A stretch of DNA of 64,000 bases from VXNE01 sp965217825. Lineage in GTDB: Bacteria > Pseudomonadota > Gammaproteobacteria > Pseudomonadales > Azotimanducaceae. Numbering within the stretch: the stretch's first letter is position 1; every line of letters starts with the position of its first letter. The notes beneath the pieces were generated by a model. The model made no database searches, had not been told where the DNA came from, and saw only the letters and a program-made list of their open reading frames with translations. Location: contig OZ244571.1 of the NCBI GenBank assembly GCA_965217825.1, forward strand, positions 3,844,001 through 3,908,000, read 5' to 3'. Positions 27,301 through 33,496 of this stretch are shown here, in pieces. Both the position numbers and the translations under genes were made by a program.

Positions 27301-29134
27301 GATCGCGGCCCTATGGCCGCTGGCGATATCAACCGGCAGGGAAAACGATATCTGGCCACCGTTCGCGACGGTCGTCATCGGCGGTCTCGTCACGTCGTCG
27401 CTCCTGACCCTGCTCGTGATCCCCGTTGGTTTCATTCTGCTGCACCGTCTCGACCGGCTGTTCGGGCGCGTCGGCCCGTGGCTGGTCGTGGGCTGGCTCG
27501 CGGTGACCGTGGGAATCATGTTCTGGCTCATCCAGTCGGGGCTCGTCACCTCGCTATTCTGGCAAGTGGTGGTGTCGCTTCTCGTCGGCGGCGGCACCCT
27601 CGCGTTCACGGTCGTATTGTTCCGCAAGCCCGAAAGGCATGAGCCGGCCAGCGACGCAGGTCCGCCCGCGCTTGAAACGCGCAACCTCCGGAAGGTGTAC
27701 GCGCTTCCGGGACCGTTGCGTCGAGCGCTTGCGGCACCGAGGGTCTTCGCCGCCCGGGCATTGGCCCAGGGCGCTTTCGACCCGAATGCCTTGAGCCTGG
27801 CGAGAGCCTTCAGCCAAAAGGAAGCTCGCGAGAGACTGTTGCCGGCCATGGTGATGACGGTTGCGCCGGCCGCGCTGGCAGTGCGCGCGGAGAGCGGCGG
27901 CTGGCGTCTGTTCTTCTGCATGCTCGCAGCGGCATGCATGGTCGGACTCCTGCGCCAGGTTCGCCGCAGCCGCGGGCGTTTGAATGCCGTCGGCGCCGTC
28001 GAGCCCGGCGGCGTCGAGAACTTCGTCGCCGCGGGCGTGCCGTGGGCCGTGCTCGGCATGTTCGCGTGTGCCGCATTGCTGCCCCAGTTCGGCGGCAACG
28101 TCGCCGCCGCGAATGTCTTTTGGCCCGTCGCAGGCGCACTGCTGCTCGGCGCCTGGCAACTCACCCGCCGCAGCGCCGCCGCCCAGGCGCGAGGCCAGTT
28201 GCGGGAACGCGCGCGCGGCGCGTTCCTGCGCTATCCGCGGACGATCATGCGCCGTTGGGCGCGCCGCATAGGTGGACTCGACCTGCCGTCGGAGCCGGTC
28301 GAAGCCCTGGTTGGCGCCAACCTCAGGATCGAGCGCGGAATGGTCGGTGTTCTCGGACCGAACGGCGCGGGCAAGACTACGCTATTGCGCCTGTTGACCG
28401 GCATCCTGGATCCCACGCGAGGCACCATTACGCTCGGCGGCGTACCCCTCGTCAAGGTGCAAAAGGTGCTCGCGCGCTGGGTCGGCTATCTGCCCCAGGA
28501 CGCCGGGCTGCCCGCCGGTCTATCGCCAAGAGAGTATCTGCGCTATTTCGCGGCGTTGTACGACTTGCCCCCGGCGGTGCGCCATGACCGGGTCGAGTAC
28601 CTTCTGCGCGAGGTCGGCCTCCACGACCGGGCCCGCGACCGCATCGGTTCGCTTTCGGGCGGCATGCGACAACGCGTATCCGTGGCGCGCACACTACTAC
28701 GGCTGCCGCCGATCATCGTTGTCGACGAGCCCACCGTCGGCCTCGACCCAAGGGAGCGCATCCGTTTCCGCAACCTTCTCGCGAACCTGGCACGCGACCG
28801 CATCGTGCTCTTTTCGACGCACGTGGTGGAAGATGTCGCAGTCGCGTGCGAACGCGTACTGGTCCTCGCCAGGGGTCGGTTGCTGTTCGACGGCGCCCCC
28901 GGGGCATTGGCCGAAGCCGCCCGCGGAAAGGTTTGGGAGACGCAAGCATCCGCGTTGGAAGCTGTCGAGCTGCCGCCGGGCGCCATCCTGGCGGAAGAAA
29001 CGCTTCTGGGCGATGGTCGCGTGACCCGAAGAGTGCTGGCGGAACGGCCACCGGACCCGGATGCCAGGACGTTGGAAGCAAGGCTGGAGGACGGCTACCT
29101 ATGGCTCTTGCGGAGTGCCGGAGGCGCCGCATGA
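24338..29134 (+). CDS. RND permease fused to an ABC ATP-binding domain
   Basis: A single 1598-residue frame. Residues 1 to about 1060 are an RND pump (VGLLVDNSVVVFESVQRS in TM4; second half with FGLTVNPAILLVDRM), with a glycine-rich loop near residue 665. Two extra hydrophobic helices follow. An ABC ATPase then begins around residue 1109 (ALETRNLRKVY, A-loop Tyr), but about 200 residues with three hydrophobic segments intervene before Walker A, VLGPNGAGKTTLL, near 1340. GYLPQD, SLSGGMRQRV (near 1438), IIVVDEPTVGLD and STHVV complete an intact ATPase. Start TTG and the four-base overlaps on both sides show tight coupling. One polypeptide thus contains proton-driven and ATP-driven transport elements. 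Confidence 0.88.
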   Translation: MNPLDLPVRRPVAVAMVFLSLAMVGLVAWQRIPIELFPNVEGDLLWVNFSRPGSEPETVEREILLPLQARVAALPMVLETSASVRGASGNFQVLFERGVDIRVRELELRRIAAAIEREQPKGTSLYVSGSDTSNWGTFVMMINVLGGDVDRNALHDVTEELIAPRFAAVPGVTEAITTGGAPRQVTLTVDPARAVALGVSIDDVSDAVRRNVGHLRHVGNLENTSGITDVVLDGRPAGIDSLAKARIIPGKPAQLRHAGELDFGTGIERSLFRVNGKPSVGIAIYQEQGANLVRLGRDLRARAAELGEEVGEMGLELVIGTDAAEQVEEQIGRLARLGLTGFGIALIVLYLFLRQWQAVTVVAVAVPVSLLAAFAILYLFGDTLNMLTLFGLALAVGLLVDNSVVVFESVQRSLDRGAAPDAAVRQGLRRTVRAIAAASLTTAVVFLPLVLIDFEAGMTSLQKQLEITIRAFLVPLASSLLVAVALVPLLAHRLAAPAAVRRLARRRETRAARGGMVPPDPVRILFGGMVASALRRPPAWLTGTVFALVLTVMVAIPSITLGSSAEPTRADTVQLIARFDQGGSLRKASAALAKLESAIGALDGIDTIETVVREDGGSITVELVDEAERPAELDAALVRMVAREAAKKVSGGFELLNPGDDPRGGGGKGGGSGGGGGGFGSPPGEVVLSGPDSGQLERLAKDVAARLDAIPYVRNSWRAERPGLDEIWIQPRSATFEAYGITIGDVLPNLRLAGREGRLNAAGFALPSGRELPVVMERVDARTDRAGRELRNLRLQTAAGVVPLAALADIRQMPARPMIEHKNGRRETRVFFRLGDGVSQSGSGREAIEEQIAESVRAVPRPRGFTVEVSSQDEQISWLQRVLVPVVLLLFLVLALTFESLTLPVLVLLAVPLTVIGASWALVVTGMSLSPMAALGAIALFGLTVNPAILLVDRMQQKVLIGGWTAGTAAFASVRERTRPVLMTTATTIAALWPLAISTGRENDIWPPFATVVIGGLVTSSLLTLLVIPVGFILLHRLDRLFGRVGPWLVVGWLAVTVGIMFWLIQSGLVTSLFWQVVVSLLVGGGTLAFTVVLFRKPERHEPASDAGPPALETRNLRKVYALPGPLRRALAAPRVFAARALAQGAFDPNALSLARAFSQKEARERLLPAMVMTVAPAALAVRAESGGWRLFFCMLAAACMVGLLRQVRRSRGRLNAVGAVEPGGVENFVAAGVPWAVLGMFACAALLPQFGGNVAAANVFWPVAGALLLGAWQLTRRSAAAQARGQLRERARGAFLRYPRTIMRRWARRIGGLDLPSEPVEALVGANLRIERGMVGVLGPNGAGKTTLLRLLTGILDPTRGTITLGGVPLVKVQKVLARWVGYLPQDAGLPAGLSPREYLRYFAALYDLPPAVRHDRVEYLLREVGLHDRARDRIGSLSGGMRQRVSVARTLLRLPPIIVVDEPTVGLDPRERIRFRNLLANLARDRIVLFSTHVVEDVAVACERVLVLARGRLLFDGAPGALAEAARGKVWETQASALEAVELPPGAILAEETLLGDGRVTRRVLAERPPDPDARTLEARLEDGYLWLLRSAGGAA

Positions 29135-29856
29135 AAGACGCGGTTTTGGGTCAACTGGAAGCGTTCCGCCTGGCGGGCATGACGATCGCCGGCCACCGCT
29201 ATTGGCTGTTGCCGATCCTGCCGCTCGCGTGGCTTCCGATCAGCGCGTGGATGGGTTTCGGAGGCGAGTTCGAGCCAGCATCTGCCCAGGGCGCCCTGAT
29301 CGGACTACCGCTGACGTTCCTCGCCATATTCCTGGGGCTGCGCATCATTGCCGGCGAAATCGACGGCCGCAGCCTGGAAATCGCCTACACGGTTCCCGGC
29401 GGCTGTGAACGCATCTGGTGGACGAAGCTGGGTGCCGCCCTGCTGCTCCTCATCGCGGCGGAAGTGCCGCTAGCCATCGCGACGTGGATCTTCCTTACGC
29501 CGTTCCCGCTCGATGCGCTGTATGGCGCGCTGCAAGCGGCGCTCTTCTACATGGTCCTGGCCATGGGGATGGCGACGCTGTTTCGCAGCGAAACGGCCGG
29601 GGCCATGTTCACCGCCGCAGTCCTGGGCTTCAACGGCATCGTTATGCGATTCGGCGACAATCAAGTGCGTGTATTCTCGCCGTTCTGGAATCCGCACGCA
29701 TCCGGCCTGGTCGCGAACGGCGGCGGCGTTTCGGACCCCAGCGAGATCCTCGCCTGGACCGTGCAGAATCGCATCGGTTTCGCACTGCTTATGGCCGCGA
29801 TACTCGCCCTCGCCTTCATGCGGGCCGGGCGCAGGGAACGGATGCTCGACGGCTGA
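29131..29856 (+). CDS. ABC-2 type permease, last gene of the ABC/RND operon
   Basis: A 241-residue membrane protein with about six hydrophobic helices and no soluble domain. ATG at 29131 overlaps the stop of the RND-ABC gene (ATGA). Landmarks are AIFLGLRIIAGEIDGRSLEIAYTVPGG, typical of ABC-2 membrane domains where a cytoplasmic coupling helix precedes TM3, and a basic C-terminus GRRERMLDG. It probably works with the ATPase fused to the RND pump. Its last 28-31 codons recur downstream at 31198 and 33357, which marks the site where accessory DNA has entered. Confidence 0.85.
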   Translation: MKDAVLGQLEAFRLAGMTIAGHRYWLLPILPLAWLPISAWMGFGGEFEPASAQGALIGLPLTFLAIFLGLRIIAGEIDGRSLEIAYTVPGGCERIWWTKLGAALLLLIAAEVPLAIATWIFLTPFPLDALYGALQAALFYMVLAMGMATLFRSETAGAMFTAAVLGFNGIVMRFGDNQVRVFSPFWNPHASGLVANGGGVSDPSEILAWTVQNRIGFALLMAAILALAFMRAGRRERMLDG

Positions 29857-30032
29857 GTCGTGCCTTGGCCTCGCTCCGCGAAACTTCGCGACCAGCTTCA
29901 ATATCCGCGAGGCTGGCAACCGCGACTCGCATGAAAGCTCTTTCCTCGGCAGCCGCATCGTAACCTTCTGTTGGTCACCTTCGTCGGGACGATCCCGATA
30001 CAGAAGAAAAAAGCAATTGCGAAGCGAGTAAC
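29775..30032. repeat. Direct repeat, copy 1 (permease 3' end and flank)
   Basis: This 258-base stretch, comprising the last 27 codons of the ABC permease gene and 176 bases beyond, recurs without gaps at 31198-31455. I count about 13 differences by hand. It ends in AAAAAAGCAATTGCGAAGC followed by a short divergent tail. Confidence 0.9.
29816..29974 (-). pseudogene. Antitoxin C-terminus remnant inside repeat copy 1
   Basis: Read on the minus strand the repeat encodes YDAAAEERAFMRVAVASLADIEAGREVSRSEAKARL (given here as two halves: YDAAAEERAFMRVAVASL and ADIEAGREVSRSEAKARL), which looks like the tail of small RHH-type antitoxins that end in ADIEAGR. A stop lies directly upstream and no start exists. 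It overlaps the 3' end of the permease gene. Confidence 0.4.
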
Positions 30033-30062
30033 CGGCGGATGGCACGTCGGCGCGGGCAGCGA

Positions 30063-30896
30063 TCAACGGAGTTTTCCGATGTCCAGGCGGAGCCGGTCCA
30101 ACCCTGCCTGCCAGTGGAGACCCAGTGACGCCTCGTAGTGGGGATCGTCGGCTCCCATTCGACAGGCATGGTTTAGGAAATAGTCCCAAGAGGCGCCCTC
30201 GGAGGTCTGGCGACCGTACCAGGCGAGGGCCTTGAGGTCGATGCGCTCATCAAGGGTGAGGTTGGCAATGAACTTGAAGAGGTGGAGGTACGCTGGAGTA
30301 TCGAAATAGGCGTCTTGGTCTTCCGGCGAGAGTATTCGTACGCCGCTCGGCCTTCGTGGCACGGTTTGGATGACGGAGTCAGCGGTCTCCCGGAATGCAT
30401 CGTATGCGGCGATGGCCTGCCGTACCGTGTCGTCCTGGATGACGAGCGCCGTAGCGGCCGCGGCAATCCCTCGGGCGACTTCGGGGCGACCGATGTTCCA
30501 AACGTCTACAGCTGGATATGCCTCGTCGGCGCGCTGACTCAGCTTGTCGTCGGCGGTGACGAGGGGCGCCGCCTCGGCTTCGGCACAGGCGAGGTAAACG
30601 CAATCGTACACGGGATGATCGATCTCGACGGCCAAGGCGGCGGCCTTCAGGACAAGCTCGGCCGAAGCTCGTAGGACAACGGCATCGGGCATGTGGGCCA
30701 GTTCTTCAATGTAGGGCTGGGCCGCGGGAATCTCGTTGCGGCGGGCTTTCTTCCAGATGACGTTAGCGGCCTCCGTGAGGATGAAGTCTGGCGCATGCAG
30801 GACGATGCGCGGGGCGAGGAGCTGCCGCGCTTCGTGCGAGTTCACTTCGGTGAAGAACCACTTGACCGCGATGCTGGCGTCGACGACGAGTTTCAA
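30063..30896 (-). CDS. PIN-domain toxin with a long C-terminal extension
   Basis: A 277-residue protein, twice the length of a VapC. Residues 1 to about 135 form a PIN domain: VVDASIAVKWFF with the first Asp, DFILTEAANVIWK with Glu, DHPVYDCVYLACAE and LVTADDKL with the last acids. The remaining 140 residues (from about WNIGRPEVARGIAAA) end with FIANLTLDERIDLKALAWYGR, reminiscent of DUF3775-type proteins. The start overlaps the antitoxin stop by four bases. The stop lies just beyond repeat copy 1. The extension may be a fused neighbour gene. Confidence 0.8.
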   Translation of the reverse strand: MKLVVDASIAVKWFFTEVNSHEARQLLAPRIVLHAPDFILTEAANVIWKKARRNEIPAAQPYIEELAHMPDAVVLRASAELVLKAAALAVEIDHPVYDCVYLACAEAEAAPLVTADDKLSQRADEAYPAVDVWNIGRPEVARGIAAAATALVIQDDTVRQAIAAYDAFRETADSVIQTVPRRPSGVRILSPEDQDAYFDTPAYLHLFKFIANLTLDERIDLKALAWYGRQTSEGASWDYFLNHACRMGADDPHYEASLGLHWQAGLDRLRLDIGKLR

Positions 30897-31129
30897 CGGT
30901 CGCGGTCTTCACGGAGCAGGACGACGCTGTCGGTCTGAGGCAGGGCAGCCGTGAGCGAACTGAGCCGCGCCGTCCGCTCGCGGAACTCCTCGAGGCGTGT
31001 CCAGCGGAGCACCTGGAGGGCGAGGACGTGCCGAATCTCGCCCTCCAGCGAACGGTGGTTGGCTTTCGCCTGCGCCTTGAGCGAGGCGATCACATCGTCG
31101 TCTATGTTGCGGACAGTCACGTTTGCCAT
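30893..31129 (-). CDS. FitA/VapB-like ribbon-helix-helix antitoxin
   Basis: A 78-residue protein, MANVTVRNIDDDVIASLKAQ at the N-terminus, the Arc-type RHH of FitA-like antitoxins, with NHRSLEGEIRHVL as the second helix. The C-terminal tail ends SVVLLREDRDR, nearly the same ending as the antitoxin at 50119-50349, so the two toxin-antitoxin pairs are related. Coupled to the PIN gene by a four-base overlap. Confidence 0.85.
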   Translation of the reverse strand: MANVTVRNIDDDVIASLKAQAKANHRSLEGEIRHVLALQVLRWTRLEEFRERTARLSSLTAALPQTDSVVLLREDRDR

Positions 31130-31167
31130 GGCGGGCTCTAGGTGTAGTGATGGCGTAATGCTTGCAT

Positions 31168-31182
31168 ATTGCTGGCAGCAAT
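31168..31182. promoter_or_regulatory. Palindrome upstream of the antitoxin gene, probable operator
   Basis: ATTGCTG and CAGCAAT are perfect inverted arms with one base between, 39 bases upstream of the antitoxin start at 31129. A second imperfect palindrome (AATGCTTGCAT) adjoins it. This is the usual place for autorepression by a ribbon-helix-helix antitoxin. Confidence 0.45.
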
Positions 31183-31197
31183 TCTAGCGCGGTTGGC

Positions 31198-31455
31198 CGG
31201 TTTCGACCTGCTTATGGCCGCGATACTCGCCCTCGCCTTCATGCGGGCCGGACGCAGAGAACGGATGCTCGACGGCTGAGTCGTGCCTTGGCCTCGCTCC
31301 GCGAAACTTCGCGATCCGCTTCAATGTCCGCAAGGCTGGCAACCGCGGCTCGCATGAAAGCTCTTTCCTGGGCAGCCGCATCGTAACCTTCTGTTGGTCA
31401 CCTCCGTCGGGACGATCCCGATACAGAAGAAAAAAGCAATTGCGAAGCAAATAAC
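31198..31455. repeat. Direct repeat, copy 2
   Basis: Matches 29775-30032 over its full 258 bases. It carries the last 27 permease codons without the rest of the gene, and on the minus strand (31239-31397) the same antitoxin-tail remnant. After the repeat, 31456-31564 is strikingly AT-rich and contains the start region of the AlbA-domain gene. Confidence 0.9.
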
Positions 31456-31564
31456 GTGCAATGTGCCGCAATGAGACATATATCTATTTGATAATAAATA
31501 AATTTTTAATTTCTGAATATGCGATAATTTGCTTCCTCGAAGCAATCTCTTACAGCAATCGAAC

Positions 31565-33187
31565 ATGACAATCGCGCTGAAACAGCTCAAGAGCTGGTTG
31601 CACGAGAGGGAAAGCGAACGCCTGGAATTCAAGGAGGCGCGCGCGCAGTTCGATGCGGATGAGTTGACGCGGTACTGCGTGGCGTTGGCGAACGAGCACG
31701 GTGGACGCATTCTGCTGGGCGTCAACGACAACCGACAAGTAGTCGGTAGCAGCGCATTCCTCAACATCGCCAATCTGAAACGCGACCAAAGCCAGCGCGT
31801 TCGATTGAATATCGAGGCTGATGAGATCGAACACCCCGATGGCCGCGTCGTTGTGGTCACCGTTCCCCCGCGTCCCATAGGAATGCCCATCCAATACAAA
31901 GGCGCATACTGGATGAGGCGCAACGAGAGTGTTGTGGCGATGCCGCCGGAAGTCCTGCGCGCGATATTCGACGAAGCTCACCCGGATCATTCCGCTCAGA
32001 CATGCGAAGGCGCCACGCTTGACGACCTTAATGCAGACGCCATCGATCGATTCCGCGCCATGTGGCAACAACAGTCCGACAACGAAATGCTGTCAACGGT
32101 CTCCCGGCGGCAACTACTACTCGACGCCGAACTGATCGACGACCGCGAACACGTCTCTTATGCGGCGTTGATTCTTCTTGGCGAGCCGCGGGCGGTAGCG
32201 AGACACATGGCTCAAGCGGAGACTATCTTCGAATACCGCTCCCGCAGCGCCACTATCCCCTACGAACAGCGCGTGGAGTTCAAGCGGGGCTTTCTCCTGT
32301 ATTTCGATAAGCTCTGGGAGACCATCAACCTGCGCAACGAGGTGTTTCAGTACACCGATGGTCTGCTTCGCTTCGAGATCCCGGCTATCAACGAAGCCGT
32401 GGCTCGCGAAGCGATCCTCAACGCCATCACGCACCGGGACTACCGACTGAGCGGATCGATTTTCATCCGTCAATTCCCGAAACGCCTCGAAATTGTCAGC
32501 CCCGGCGGATTGCCGCCCGGCATCACGGTGGAAAACCTGTTGTGGCGACAGGCACCCCGTAACCGCCGCCTGGCGGAAGTGTTCGCCAAATGCGGGTTAG
32601 TGGAACGCGCGGGTCAAGGCGCCAACCGGATGTTCGAACAGTCCATCCGTGAGAGCAAACCACTGCCGGATTTCTCCGACAGCGATGACTATCAGGTGAG
32701 CGTAGCGTTGAACGGCGAAGTAGGGGACGAGAACTTCCTGCGTTTCCTTGAGGCCGTGGGACGAGAGGCCGCGTCATCATTCACTACGGAACACCTTCTG
32801 CTTCTTGACTTGATCCATCGCGAGCAGGCTGTCCCGGAGCGTTTGAAACCGTCTCTGCGCTCACTGGTAGACACCGGCGTTGTAGAGACAGTGGGTCGCG
32901 GCCGCGGCGTTCGCTACTTGCTGTCGCGGAGGTTCTATCGGTTCACTGGCAGTCCCGGGGCATACAGTCGCCGTCGCGGACTGGATCGGGGTACGAACAA
33001 GATGCTGTTGCTCCGGCATATTCAGTCGGCCAGCCGCAGTGGTTGTTCATTGGCCGAGCTTCAGGACGTATTGCCAGGATTGTCGCGAAGTCAGGTCCAA
33101 GGATTGCTGCGGGAGTTGCGTAGCGACGGTGACATCCACGTTGTCGGCCGAACGCGCGCGGCACGGTGGCGGGTCGGAACCGCGTAA
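31565..33187 (+). CDS. AlbA_2 (Schlafen-like) domain ATP-binding protein
   Basis: A 540-residue protein. Residues 5-130 form an AlbA_2/Schlafen-type domain (ERLEFKEARAQFDADELTRY, then NEHGGRILLGVNDNRQVVG). The middle has the C-terminal part of COG2865 ATP-binding regulators (AINEAVAREAILNAITHRDY, RLEIVSPGGLPPGITVENL, GAN RMFEQ). The last 130 residues contain two winged-helix-like segments. The start at 31565 is the first ATG within the AT-rich leader that keeps the domain whole. Such proteins occur in defence islands and mobile DNA, but no function is established here. Its flanks are AT-rich and enclosed by permease-end repeats. Confidence 0.85.
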   Translation: MTIALKQLKSWLHERESERLEFKEARAQFDADELTRYCVALANEHGGRILLGVNDNRQVVGSSAFLNIANLKRDQSQRVRLNIEADEIEHPDGRVVVVTVPPRPIGMPIQYKGAYWMRRNESVVAMPPEVLRAIFDEAHPDHSAQTCEGATLDDLNADAIDRFRAMWQQQSDNEMLSTVSRRQLLLDAELIDDREHVSYAALILLGEPRAVARHMAQAETIFEYRSRSATIPYEQRVEFKRGFLLYFDKLWETINLRNEVFQYTDGLLRFEIPAINEAVAREAILNAITHRDYRLSGSIFIRQFPKRLEIVSPGGLPPGITVENLLWRQAPRNRRLAEVFAKCGLVERAGQGANRMFEQSIRESKPLPDFSDSDDYQVSVALNGEVGDENFLRFLEAVGREAASSFTTEHLLLLDLIHREQAVPERLKPSLRSLVDTGVVETVGRGRGVRYLLSRRFYRFTGSPGAYSRRRGLDRGTNKMLLLRHIQSASRSGCSLAELQDVLPGLSRSQVQGLLRELRSDGDIHVVGRTRAARWRVGTA

Positions 33188-33356
33188 AGTGCAAGATTCA
33201 AAAAAGCAATCACGCTGCATTCAATTCAGCAATACCGCAGTACAATTGTCGTAACTAATTGTTTTAATACCAAATTTATTGACGCCAAATTGCTTTTCCG
33301 ATTGCTTGGATAAGCGAATAAGTTTCAATCCCCGAGTTTCACTGCGCTGCGAACTC
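33188..33356. other. AT-rich gene-free stretch after the AlbA-domain gene
   Basis: No gene is visible. The composition is far more AT-rich than the rest. It contains AAAAAAGCAATCACGC at about 33201 and, inverted, CCAAATTGCTTTTCCG at about 33284, which resemble the AAAAAAGCAATTGCG that closes repeat copy 2 on the other side of the gene. Confidence 0.5.
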
Positions 33357-33451
33357 CAGAACCGCGTCGGTTTCGCCCTGCCCATGGCCGCGATACTCGC
33401 CCTCGCCTTCGTGCGCGCCGGACGCGGGGAACGCATGCTTGACGGCTGAGT
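33357..33451. repeat. Third copy of the permease 3' end
   Basis: These 95 bases match 29764-29858, so this copy starts 11 bases further upstream in the permease gene than copy 2, and it encodes QNRVGFALPMAAILALAF plus the shared basic tail and stop. It lacks the downstream half of the 258-base repeat. It could be the original gene end displaced by insertions. From here to 33496 no gene is seen. Confidence 0.85.
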
Positions 33452-33496
33452 CCAAACATTGCGGGAAGCACACCATCGGCGCCACGGACTGGGTTC

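Noticed and set aside
26470..28164. 564-codon minus-strand open frame opposite the RND-ABC gene
   Set aside because: Antisense shadow of a well-conserved gene, with low-complexity Ser/Thr/Ala/Arg composition.
29764..33451. Prophage or integrative element with integrase
   Set aside because: No integrase, transposase, phage or conjugation gene is present between or beside the repeats.
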